Both the position numbers and the translations under genes were made by a program. Below, in pieces: positions 16,878-24,673 of a stretch of 64,000 bases of DNA (the stretch's first letter is position 1; each line of letters starts with the position of its first letter). This DNA is from Phorcysia thermohydrogeniphila (GTDB lineage: Bacteria > Aquificota > Aquificia > Desulfurobacteriales > Desulfurobacteriaceae): positions 62,001-126,000 of the forward strand of contig NZ_SMFV01000001.1 of the NCBI RefSeq assembly GCF_004339575.1, in the 5' to 3' direction. The notes beneath the pieces are model-generated. The model was given only the letters and a program-made list of their open reading frames with translations. It was not told the DNA's origin and did not search any database.

Positions 16878-18247
16878 AAGTAGCAGTAATTGGAGGAGGA
16901 GTTTCAGGGCTTTCTACGGCCTTCTACCTTAAAAGGGGTGGCGTTAACGTAACGGTTTTTGAAAGGGAAAGAAGAGCTGGTGGAAAAATGAAAACCGTCT
17001 ATGAGGACGGTTACATAATAGAAACTGGTCCAAACGGCTTCCTTGACGGAAAGCCCTACACCCTTAACTTGGTGAAAGCTCTTGGAATTGAGGAGAAACT
17101 CTACAGGAGCTCCGACAAGGCCAGAAAACGTTTCATCTATACAGATGGAAGGCTTGTAAGGATTCCAGAGAACCCAATAGCTTTTTTAGCTTCCTACCTC
17201 CTTTCTTGGAAAGGAAAACTTCGCCTTATTGGGGAGTTTTTAGTTCCTCCGAGAAAGGATAACTCTGACGAGAGCCTTTCAGAATTTGCCAAGAGGAGAA
17301 TTGGAGAAGAGGCTTTGGAAAAACTCCTTGATCCGATGGTTGCCGGGATATTTGCAGGAGACCCCGATAGAATGAGCCTAAAGGCGGCCTTTCCGGCCAT
17401 ATACCGCCTTGAAAAGGAATATGGAGGCCTCATAAGGGGACTCATAGCTAAGATGAAAGAGGCTAAAAAGAGTGGAAAGAGAACCTCGGGTCCTGCAGGT
17501 CCGGGAGGGGTTCTAACCTCTTTTGTCGGCGGTGTGAGTGACCTTATAGGAGCCTTAGAGAGGGAGCTCCAAAACTCCCTAAAAACTGGTGTAAAAGTTT
17601 TATCCCTTGAAGAAACAACTTCTGGCTGGAAAGTCTTTTATAGTGATGGGGAGAAAAACTACGAGGAGGCCTTTGACGCGATTGTCCTTTCTACTCCTTC
17701 ATACGTTTCGGCAGAGCTCTTAAAAAGTGTTGACCCTGAAATCTCCTCTCTCCTTTCACAGATTGAGTACTCACCGATTTCCGTTGTTGCCTTTGGATTT
17801 GAGAAAAAAGGACTTGGTCACGACCTTGACGGCTTTGGCTTTTTAGTTCCAAGGAAGGAAAAGAGAAAAATTCTTGGCGTTTTATGGGATAGTTCGGTAT
17901 TTCCGAATAGAGCTCCAGAAGGAAAGGTTTTGGTGAGGGTAATGATAGGTGGAGCTCGTCAGCCAGAGCTTGCCCTTTTACCTGAGGAAGAGCTTGTAAA
18001 GATAGCACTAAAAGAGCTTAAAAGGATAATGAAAATCCGCCACTACCCCGAAAAAATTAAAATCTTTAAGCACGAAAAAGGCATTCCCCATTATACTGTT
18101 GGGCACGCAGATAGGGTGGAAAGAATCTTCCAGCTTACAAAGAGGCACAGGGGGCTTTACTTCTGCAACAACGCCTACACCGGCGTTGGAGTAAACGACT
18201 GCACGAAATCTGCTGAGGAAACGGCCAAGGAAATTCTGAGTGGCTAA
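16874..18247 (+). CDS. hemY: HemY-type protoporphyrinogen/coproporphyrinogen oxidase
   Basis: This FAD enzyme oxidises a porphyrinogen to a porphyrin. The N-terminus has the dinucleotide-binding fold (VIGGGVSGLSTAFYL, then ERERRAGGKM). Family segments follow: ETGPNGFLDGKP, LLDPMVAGIFAGDP and a C-terminal NAYTGVGVNDC. The 457 aa is full length. The GTG start overlaps the hemH stop by 4 nt, with GGAGGAG upstream. HemY normally uses O2. In an anaerobic lineage another acceptor, or life at low oxygen, would have to be considered. Confidence 0.9.
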   Translation: MKVAVIGGGVSGLSTAFYLKRGGVNVTVFERERRAGGKMKTVYEDGYIIETGPNGFLDGKPYTLNLVKALGIEEKLYRSSDKARKRFIYTDGRLVRIPENPIAFLASYLLSWKGKLRLIGEFLVPPRKDNSDESLSEFAKRRIGEEALEKLLDPMVAGIFAGDPDRMSLKAAFPAIYRLEKEYGGLIRGLIAKMKEAKKSGKRTSGPAGPGGVLTSFVGGVSDLIGALERELQNSLKTGVKVLSLEETTSGWKVFYSDGEKNYEEAFDAIVLSTPSYVSAELLKSVDPEISSLLSQIEYSPISVVAFGFEKKGLGHDLDGFGFLVPRKEKRKILGVLWDSSVFPNRAPEGKVLVRVMIGGARQPELALLPEEELVKIALKELKRIMKIRHYPEKIKIFKHEKGIPHYTVGHADRVERIFQLTKRHRGLYFCNNAYTGVGVNDCTKSAEETAKEILSG

Positions 18248-18265
18248 GGGAGAGCTCCCTTATTT
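18245..18265 (+). terminator. Hairpin at the end of the yjbQ-hemH-hemY run
   Basis: TAAGGGA (18245-18251), loop GAGC and TCCCTTA (18256-18262) form a 7-bp stem followed by TTT. The hairpin begins in the hemY stop codon and contains the GAGCTC core. It is a plausible but short intrinsic terminator. Confidence 0.45.
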
Positions 18266-18291
18266 AGAAAGTCTGTTTAATCGTTTAAGCC

Positions 18292-18297
18292 TATAAT
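18292..18297 (+). promoter_or_regulatory. Predicted -10 box for the Uma2-family gene
   Basis: A perfect TATAAT lies 35 bases before the GTG at 18333, with no convincing -35 element (AT-rich TTTAATCG upstream). The position between a hairpin and a gene supports a promoter, but it rests on one hexamer. Confidence 0.4.
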
Positions 18298-18332
18298 TAA
18301 AAGTGTAAACCTTCTTTTCTGGAGTAAAGACA

Positions 18333-18872
18333 GTGGAAACGGCAAAAAATTTCATTCCTCACTACACCTTAGAAGACTACAAGCACTGGCAAGGAGACTG
18401 GGAGCTAATAGACGGTGTTCCTTACGCGATGGCTCCCTCTCCTTTCGCAAAGCATCAGAGAACTTCTTTTCTTATCGCTAAACAGATAGAAGAACAGCTT
18501 GAGGACTGTCCAAAAAGGTGCTTGGTCTATCAAGAGTTAGACTGGATAGTGGACGAGCACACGGTAGTACGGCCTGATGTGGTGGTTGTCTGTAAAAGAG
18601 TTGAAGAGTATCTTAGGTCTACTCCAGAGGTGGTGTTTGAAGTTGTTTCAAGGTCAACAGCTTTTAAGGACGAGAAGGTGAAGTTTTACTTATACGAGAG
18701 GGAGAAAGTTAAATACTACGCCCTTGTTTATCCGGACATTAAGAAAATGAGGGTTTTTGAGCTGAAAAAGGGAAAATTTGAAAAGGTCTTTGACAGCGAT
18801 TCAGGCTCTTTTACATTTGAAATTGACTGTCCCTTTAAAGTAGACATCTCAGCCCTCTGGAAGAGAGTTTAA
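18333..18872 (+). CDS. Uma2-family (DUF820) PD-(D/E)XK nuclease-like protein
   Basis: The 179-aa protein has the Uma2 layout: YTLEDYKHWQGDWELIDGVPY at the N-terminus, a helix with KHQRTSFLIA, the acidic active-site strand RPDVVVVC (Asp82), FEVVSRST (Glu103), and the C-terminal YEREKVKYYALVYPD. These are PD-(D/E)XK-fold proteins of unsettled function, common in multiple copies in thermophiles and cyanobacteria. The key Asp and Glu are present, unlike the paralogue at 44978-45511. The GTG start follows GGAG by nine bases. It stands alone, between hairpins. Confidence 0.85.
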   Translation: METAKNFIPHYTLEDYKHWQGDWELIDGVPYAMAPSPFAKHQRTSFLIAKQIEEQLEDCPKRCLVYQELDWIVDEHTVVRPDVVVVCKRVEEYLRSTPEVVFEVVSRSTAFKDEKVKFYLYEREKVKYYALVYPDIKKMRVFELKKGKFEKVFDSDSGSFTFEIDCPFKVDISALWKRV

Positions 18873-18877
18873 AAGGG

Positions 18878-18900
18878 GGAGCGGGAAATTTCCCCGCTCC
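18878..18900. terminator. Bidirectional hairpin between convergent genes
   Basis: GGAGCGGG (18878-18885) pairs with CCCGCTCC (18893-18900) around a 7-base loop, midway between the Uma2 gene and the leftward propeller lipoprotein gene. A TTTT run follows on the minus strand. It probably ends transcription from both sides. Confidence 0.55.
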
Positions 18901-18908
18901 GGATGTAG

Positions 18909-21695
18909 TTACCAGTCAAAAATTTGCTCCTTAGAGTAGTTTAGAGCAGACGGATAGTAGCCGGTGTTCCTTAAGTCTCCCCTGAACTTAGACCAGACAA
19001 CCTTTCCGTGAGGCCTTGTGGCTTCAAAGCGGTAGATTTTGCCGTCCCCAGAACCAACAATAATGTCCAAAAGACCATTGCGGTCTACGTCTCCTATTAC
19101 AGGAGAAGAATAAATGGAGCTTCCAGTCTGGAAGCTCCATAGAAGCTGACCGTTTTCTCCGTTTAGAGCATAAACTTTGTTGTCAAAAGACCCTATGACC
19201 ACATCAAGCTTTCCATCTCCATTTATGTCCGCTATCGCTGGGGAAGAATCAACCCAATTTTCTGTTTGGAAGCTCCAGAGAAGCTGACCGTTTTCACCGT
19301 TTATAGCGTAAATTTTTCCGGACTTAGACCCTATGACCACATCAAGCTTTCCATCTCCATTTATGTCCGCTATCGCTGGGGAAGAATCAACCCAATTTTC
19401 TGTTTGGAAGCTCCAGAGAAGCTGACCGTTTTCACCGTTTATAGCGTAAATTTTTCCGGACTTAGACCCTATGACCACATCAAGTTTTCCATCTCCATTT
19501 ATGTCCGCTATCGCTGGGGAAGAAAAAGTCCAATTGTTGTTAATCGGAAAGTTCCAGAGAAGCTGACCGTTTTCTCCGTTTAGAGCAACAATTGAGCTAT
19601 CCCAGCCACATACGGATCTCCCGACGACCACATCAAGTTTTCCATCTCCGTTTATGTCCGCTATCGCCGGGGAAGAATGAACATAACATCCAGCTAAGAA
19701 TTCCCAAAGCAATTGACCGTTTTCACCGTTTATAGCGTAAATTTTTCCGGACTTAGACCCTATGACCACATCAAGTTTTCCATCTCCATTTATGTCTGCT
19801 ATCGCTGGGGAAGAATGAACAATGTCTCCTGTGTAGAAACTCCATAGAAGTTGACCATTTTCGCCGTTTAGAGCATAAACTTTGTAGTCATCAGACCCTA
19901 TGACCACATCAGGTTTCCCATCTCCGTTTATGTCCGCTATTGCCGGAGAAGAATCAACATCGCCTCCAGTCTGGAAGCTCCAGAGAAGCTGGCCGTTTTC
20001 ACCGTTTAAAGCATAGACTTTGTTATCCAGAGACCCTATGACCACATCAGGCTTTCCATCTCCGTTTAAGTCCGCTATCGCCGGGGAAGAATAAACATCG
20101 TCTCCAGTCTGAAAACTCCAGAGAAGCTGACCGTTTTCTCCGTTTAGAGCGTAAACTTTGTTGTCCAAAGACCCTATGACCACATCAAGTTTTCCATCTC
20201 CGTTTAAGTCCGCTATCGCCGGGGAAGAGTCAACCCAACTCCCCGTTTGATACTCCCACACCTTTACAAATAGCTCCGAATTCAAAAAGTCCGGCGATTG
20301 GTTGACTGCGTAGCCGACGGTAAACTGGTCTATCTGTTTTTCAACAGTTTCCGTGCCGTTGCTGTAGTTTTTAAAGACCTTTACAGTTAGAGGAACTACT
20401 CCGCTACCTGCCTCATCGCCTTTTACGGTGTAGGTAACATTAATGTTGCTACACGTTTGAGAGGTGTTTTCAGAGACTAAAGTATCTCCCTTGTACAGCC
20501 TTACTGTGCAAGTTCCTTCAACCGATGTAGAGCCGGTTATGGTAATGCTACCGGCGTCGGTTGTTGCATCCTGCGGGTCTCCGAAAGGACAGCTTCCCCA
20601 GTTTACGGCGTTCCAGATAGCACCGGTTGAAAGGTCTCTGCACTTAACGGTTACTTTTGGAGAGTCGGGGTTAAATGAGTCTCTGTAAATCTTTAATATG
20701 TAAGTGCCTGAATCCCATATATTTCCGCCTTCGTCAAGGGACTCCTTTACGCCAACTGTTACTGTGGTGTTTTCTCCCTGTGAAAGGGTAAAGTTTTTGG
20801 TGATTTGAAGACTGTAGTCTATGTCTTCGTAAGCCAAACCATCATAGGAGTATGCGGGGTTAAAACCTTCTCCATCTTGGTTCTGGAACTTAAAGGTTAA
20901 ACATTGAGAGTCTGGTGGTATGGTAACCGTGTATACGTCTCCAACTTCAGCCAAGTAGGTTTTAGTTGATGATGCTGAGCAAGTTTCTCCTCCGAAGGAA
21001 ATTCTTGGAAGAGCGTTAATTTTTATCGTGAAGGGATTAAAGTAGTCTCCTAAATCAAGAACTTTGTTTTCTCCTTGAGTAATTAAGTTGTAAAGTTTTA
21101 ACGTGATGCCTGTGCTTCTGCCTTCCCAAATTCTTCCACAAGCACCGCAAACGGGAGAGAGAAAATCAAAAATGAGACTGCCTTGTCCATTTGTTAAAGG
21201 AACTACAATCATATCTTCTTCAGAAAAAGCAGAACCGTCTGTAGCGGTGGCGGTTACCTTTTCTGTGTAAGCTCCGTTGTCTGTAGAAAGAACAAACTTT
21301 TCGTTGTTTAGTATGTTGCCGATAGAAACTCCACCGGAGACTTCCATATAAGAGCAAGAATCGGAAGATGCGGAGTTACTGCATATCAAGGCATCTTCGG
21401 TGTAGAAACCGTAGATATATACCTTGTCGTTGTCAACGTCCTCTACATCTATCTTCATTGTTGTTCCAACGTGAGGAATGAGAACCGTTTGCTGGTACTC
21501 GGTTCTTGAGTCGCTCTCCGTAAGTGCGGCGTTGAAAACGGTGATTTTTGCCTTCCCGTTTGCAGAGGTTATCTCTACTTTGGGCACTTCTTCACTGGTT
21601 AGATTTTCGCCTACGTCGCTTGAGGAGTTTGAAATACCGTTACCACACGAGGACAGTATTAAAAGGAGGGGGAGAAGGGAGAGAGCTCTCCTCAT
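18909..21695 (-). CDS. Large lipoprotein with FG-GAP/PQQ-type beta-propeller
   Basis: The signal peptide ends in lipobox ILSSC (Cys17), so the 928-aa protein is probably exported and lipid-anchored. Residues about 30-475 are beta-rich and share landmarks with the adjacent lipoprotein: LYNLITQ..LDLGDYF, VKESLDEGG, a DPQDATTDAGSI segment and VNQSPDF. The rest is nine 46-residue units. Each joins a calcium-loop motif (DINGDGKLDVVIGS, FG-GAP type) to a PQQ-blade motif (YALNGENGQLLWSF), giving a closed propeller. The last unit is degenerate. Such proteins often bind ligands or partners at the cell surface; no enzyme active site is visible. It follows its paralogue with a 4-nt overlap. Confidence 0.85.
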   Translation of the reverse strand: MRRALSLLPLLLILSSCGNGISNSSSDVGENLTSEEVPKVEITSANGKAKITVFNAALTESDSRTEYQQTVLIPHVGTTMKIDVEDVDNDKVYIYGFYTEDALICSNSASSDSCSYMEVSGGVSIGNILNNEKFVLSTDNGAYTEKVTATATDGSAFSEEDMIVVPLTNGQGSLIFDFLSPVCGACGRIWEGRSTGITLKLYNLITQGENKVLDLGDYFNPFTIKINALPRISFGGETCSASSTKTYLAEVGDVYTVTIPPDSQCLTFKFQNQDGEGFNPAYSYDGLAYEDIDYSLQITKNFTLSQGENTTVTVGVKESLDEGGNIWDSGTYILKIYRDSFNPDSPKVTVKCRDLSTGAIWNAVNWGSCPFGDPQDATTDAGSITITGSTSVEGTCTVRLYKGDTLVSENTSQTCSNINVTYTVKGDEAGSGVVPLTVKVFKNYSNGTETVEKQIDQFTVGYAVNQSPDFLNSELFVKVWEYQTGSWVDSSPAIADLNGDGKLDVVIGSLDNKVYALNGENGQLLWSFQTGDDVYSSPAIADLNGDGKPDVVIGSLDNKVYALNGENGQLLWSFQTGGDVDSSPAIADINGDGKPDVVIGSDDYKVYALNGENGQLLWSFYTGDIVHSSPAIADINGDGKLDVVIGSKSGKIYAINGENGQLLWEFLAGCYVHSSPAIADINGDGKLDVVVGRSVCGWDSSIVALNGENGQLLWNFPINNNWTFSSPAIADINGDGKLDVVIGSKSGKIYAINGENGQLLWSFQTENWVDSSPAIADINGDGKLDVVIGSKSGKIYAINGENGQLLWSFQTENWVDSSPAIADINGDGKLDVVIGSFDNKVYALNGENGQLLWSFQTGSSIYSSPVIGDVDRNGLLDIIVGSGDGKIYRFEATRPHGKVVWSKFRGDLRNTGYYPSALNYSKEQIFDW
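19020..20245 (-). repeat. Nine tandem 138-bp coding repeats (propeller blades)
   Basis: The unit length is 138 bp (46 codons). The conserved core reads ATAAACGGTGAAAACGGTC-like on the coding strand. Units at 19268-19405 and 19406-19543 differ at about one position by eye, so this pair is a very recent duplication. One unit (about 19560-19690) has an insertion encoding RSVCGWDSSI in place of the usual loop. Slippage or recombination here could change the blade number. Confidence 0.9.
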
Positions 21696-23053
21696 CCTTT
21701 ACCCCCTGTAACAATTTGAGGAGCTTGGTTAACTTTGTAGATAACCGTTACGCCGTCAACTGTGTCTTCAAAAGTTCCTGTTCCTGTAGAGTAAACCTTC
21801 TTGACTTCAAAGGTAAGGGTATGTTCTCCAGTTCCTCTGTCTGTGGCCGGTGCTGTGAAAGTGGCGTCAATGGATGAGCAGGGAAGGTCTGTAACTGTAG
21901 CTACAGTTGTACCGTCTTTCTTGATATAGACATTACACCTTCCATAGGAAGCGGAGCTCCCGCTTATTCTTATAGTTCCTGCGTTTGTATTGTCCCTCGG
22001 GTCAACAAAGACTACGCTGTCTCCATCGCTCACGTTCCAAGTGTTTCCACTGTTTAGGTCGTTTACTTCAATGTTCAATCCACTTGCTCCTACTTTGTTA
22101 ACGTCTCTATACACCTCCACGTTTATCGTTCTTTGAACAGAGTCAAAGATAGTTCCACTATCGTCAAGAGCTTCTTTAACTTGGAGACTAAAGGAAGAGA
22201 ACTTGTTCCCGGGTTCTATCGTTACGTTCGCATCGTTTGGTGAGGAGTAGTCTATATCGCTCCAAGTAGTTCCGTTGTCTACAGAGAACTGAGGAGAGAA
22301 CCCTTTACTGTCTACGTTGGTGAAACTCAAAGCGACACAGTTCTTTGAAGGAGGGATTTCAAGCCTTACGAGTTGTCCGTCTATTTCTACTTTATTTGCA
22401 GGGCAGTTATCGCTGACTGTAAATTCTACGATTGGCAAGTGGTTAAACTCTATAACGAAACTTTCAAAGTAGTCTCCCAAATCAAGGATATTAGAATTGT
22501 CCTGAGTTACGAGGTTGTAGAGTCTGAATGGGTTGACGTTGAAAGTCATTCCTTCAGAATTTCCTGTAGAATCGGCGTAGTTGAATGTTAATATGCTTGT
22601 TTTAGTTTCGGGGTCTATAGAAACTTTAATAAATTTAGTGTCTGTTATATCTTCGTTGTTAACAAGGTCATGAGCTGTTAATGTTTCTACTGTTCCGGAG
22701 CCGTCAACAATTCCGAACTTTGGGTCGTTGGGTAGGTCTACGCCGTTAACTTTTGCATAGACGTAAACGTAGGGGTTGTCTACGTCCCTGATTTCAAGTT
22801 GGACATTGGTAGCCCCTGTATGAGGAGCTACAACTACTCTGTTATAGGAGGCTCTTGTTGGTTCTTCTATTAGGACTGCGTTCTTAAACTTTAGAAGGGC
22901 AATTCCACTGGAAGATTCAATAACCGGGTTAACAACTATTTGCTGGTCGGTTTGCTCTGACACTTGGCTGACGTTAGAACCACCTCCTCCGCATGAACTC
23001 AAGAGAAGAAGGAGAACAGCAGTTCCGCTGAGGAAGTTCTTCTTCCCTCCCAT
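21692..23053 (-). CDS. Secreted lipoprotein, paralogue of the propeller lipoprotein N-terminal half
   Basis: I start at the ATG at 23053 (MGGKKNFLSG), seven bases after GGAGGAG; an in-frame start 26 codons upstream would put a non-hydrophobic tail before the signal peptide. The lipobox is LLSSC, followed by a Gly-rich linker. The 453-aa protein is all beta-rich and Asn/Asp/Thr-rich, with landmarks LYNLVTQ..LDLGDYF, NHLPIVEF, VKEALDDSG, DPRDNTNAGTIRISGS and VNQAPQI. These match the neighbouring propeller protein in order and spacing, so the pair arose by duplication, one copy having gained or lost the propeller. The family is unknown to me; surface or envelope location is inferred. Confidence 0.75.
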   Translation of the reverse strand: MGGKKNFLSGTAVLLLLLSSCGGGGSNVSQVSEQTDQQIVVNPVIESSSGIALLKFKNAVLIEEPTRASYNRVVVAPHTGATNVQLEIRDVDNPYVYVYAKVNGVDLPNDPKFGIVDGSGTVETLTAHDLVNNEDITDTKFIKVSIDPETKTSILTFNYADSTGNSEGMTFNVNPFRLYNLVTQDNSNILDLGDYFESFVIEFNHLPIVEFTVSDNCPANKVEIDGQLVRLEIPPSKNCVALSFTNVDSKGFSPQFSVDNGTTWSDIDYSSPNDANVTIEPGNKFSSFSLQVKEALDDSGTIFDSVQRTINVEVYRDVNKVGASGLNIEVNDLNSGNTWNVSDGDSVVFVDPRDNTNAGTIRISGSSASYGRCNVYIKKDGTTVATVTDLPCSSIDATFTAPATDRGTGEHTLTFEVKKVYSTGTGTFEDTVDGVTVIYKVNQAPQIVTGGKG

Positions 23054-23154
23054 CTTTGACTCCTCCAAAATTTCTTTCTTCAGTCCCCTTGTTGTATTCT
23101 TGAGTTTACAGTAATTTAACATCTTTAACATCTGGTAGATTTTAAGGAGGTCTC

Positions 23155-23619
23155 TTGAACCTTCCCGAAAATGGGGGAAGCTACTGTATAGTCTTTGAGG
23201 TGGACTCTCTCTCTTTTATAACGAGGGGAAAAAGAAAATTTTCTCTTAAAGAAGGAACTTACGTTTACGTTGGTTCGGCCTTTGGGGCTGGAGGTTTAAG
23301 AAAAAGAATCCTACGCCACCTTAAAAGAAAAAAGAGTAAGCACTGGCACTTTGACTTTGTTACAACTCATAGCTCTTTTAAACCCCTTGAAGTCTGGCTT
23401 TTTGAGGGTCAAAAAGTGGAGTGTGAGTTGGCCTCCCTCGTTGGAAAGGTTGCCGAGCCTGTAAACGGCTTTGGTTCTACCGACTGTAGCTGTCCATCCC
23501 ACCTTTTTAAGGTGGAGGATATTTCTCTGCTTAAGAGAATGGTAAGGAGCTCCTTCAATGTTAAAATTCTCAAAGTTTTTGATGAGGGGGTGGAAAATGG
23601 AAGCAAAAGCTGTTCTTAA
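23155..23619 (+). CDS. DUF123 / GIY-YIG-like nuclease family protein
   Basis: The protein carries the DUF123 pattern: GSYCIVFEV at the N-terminus, GTYVYVGSAFGAGGLRKRI (a GIY-YIG-like core with its Arg), KHWHFDFV, and the C-terminal GFGSTDCSCPSHLF. Family members are small proteins related to the GIY-YIG endonucleases, common in archaea and thermophiles. The target is unknown. The TTG start sits behind a perfect AAGGAGGT. The trpD start lies inside its last 23 nt, so the two are coupled. Confidence 0.82.
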   Translation: MNLPENGGSYCIVFEVDSLSFITRGKRKFSLKEGTYVYVGSAFGAGGLRKRILRHLKRKKSKHWHFDFVTTHSSFKPLEVWLFEGQKVECELASLVGKVAEPVNGFGSTDCSCPSHLFKVEDISLLKRMVRSSFNVKILKVFDEGVENGSKSCS

Positions 23620-24628
23620 CAGGTTGATTGAAAAGGAAAACCTTTCTTTTGAGGAAAGTAAGGAGCTCTTTAATGCCATAATGGAGGGAAAACTTACGGA
23701 AGTTCAGATAGCCGGAGTTTTAGTTGCACTTAGAGCTAAAGGGGAGACCGTAGATGAAATAGCCGGCGCTGCATTTGTAATGAGGGAAAAAAGCTTAAAA
23801 GTTCCCCTTCCTGAGGAAATAAAAGACAGAATAGTTGACACCTGTGGGACAGGTGGGGACCTTAAAGGAACTTTTAACATATCAACTACTGTGGCCTTTG
23901 TTGTAGCTTCTTGTGGAGTTCCGGTTGCAAAGCACGGTAACCGTTCGGTTTCAAGTAAGTGTGGAAGTGCAGATATTTTAGAGGCCTTAGGCGTAAAGAT
24001 AGACTTAGCGCCTGAACAGGTTGCAGAGTGTATAAAAGAAACAAACTTTGGCTTTATGTTTGCTCCTCGTTTTCACCCTGCGATGGCTAACGTTGTAAAA
24101 CCAAGAAAAGAACTCGGTATTCGTACAATCTTTAACCTCCTTGGTCCAATGACGAATCCAGCAGGGGCAAAGAGGCAACTCATGGGTGTATTCTCAGAGG
24201 ATTTAACCGAGAAACTTGCAAGGGTTCTTTTAAAGCTCGGAACGGAGAGAGCTTTTATCGTTCACGGAAAGGACGGGATGGACGAGATAACCTTGTGTGA
24301 TTCTACTAAGGTAACTGAGATTTCAAAGGGAGAAGTCAAAAGCTACGAGATTTCTCCGGAGGATTTTGGCTTAAGGAGAGCATCACCTTCGGAGCTCCTT
24401 GGAGGAGAGACCTTAGAGGAAAATAAAGAAATTGTCTTAAAGATACTGAGGGGAGAAGAAAAAGGGGCAAAGAGGGACGTTGTCCTCCTTAACTCTGCCT
24501 TTGCCCTCCTTGCAGGTGGCAGGGTAGATAGCGTAGATGAGGGGATAAGGGTAGCAAGGGAAGCCCTTGAGGAAGGGAAACCTTACGAGGTTTTAAGAAG
24601 TGTCGTGGAAGTTACAAATTCTTTTTGA
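23597..24628 (+). CDS. trpD: Anthranilate phosphoribosyltransferase
   Basis: TrpD joins anthranilate to PRPP in tryptophan synthesis. The PRPP site CGTGGDLKGTFNIST, the anthranilate-site GNRSVSSKCGSAD, and HPAMANVVKPRKELG.RT are all intact. The start MEAKAVLNRLIEKENLS matches the family's N-terminal helix; an in-frame ATG 13 codons upstream would add a tail lying inside the DUF123 gene. Length is 343 aa. No other trp gene is beside it, so the pathway is scattered. Confidence 0.95.
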   Translation: MEAKAVLNRLIEKENLSFEESKELFNAIMEGKLTEVQIAGVLVALRAKGETVDEIAGAAFVMREKSLKVPLPEEIKDRIVDTCGTGGDLKGTFNISTTVAFVVASCGVPVAKHGNRSVSSKCGSADILEALGVKIDLAPEQVAECIKETNFGFMFAPRFHPAMANVVKPRKELGIRTIFNLLGPMTNPAGAKRQLMGVFSEDLTEKLARVLLKLGTERAFIVHGKDGMDEITLCDSTKVTEISKGEVKSYEISPEDFGLRRASPSELLGGETLEENKEIVLKILRGEEKGAKRDVVLLNSAFALLAGGRVDSVDEGIRVAREALEEGKPYEVLRSVVEVTNSF

Positions 24629-24646
24629 GTATGAGAAGTGAAGAGA

Positions 24647-24667
24647 GGGTGGGCTAAAAGCCCACCC
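24647..24667. terminator. Hairpin between convergent trpD and rpoD
   Basis: GGGTGGGCT (24647-24655), loop AAA and AGCCCACCC (24659-24667) make a perfect 9-bp GC-rich stem between the two stop codons. It lacks a long T tract, but position and strength make a bidirectional terminator likely. Confidence 0.65.
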
Positions 24668-24673
24668 GAAGGA

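Noticed and set aside
23341-23360. A TGGCAC sequence resembling a sigma-54 -24 element inside the DUF123 gene
   Set aside because: No GC pair at the correct distance and it lies within coding sequence (CACTGGCACTTTGAC).
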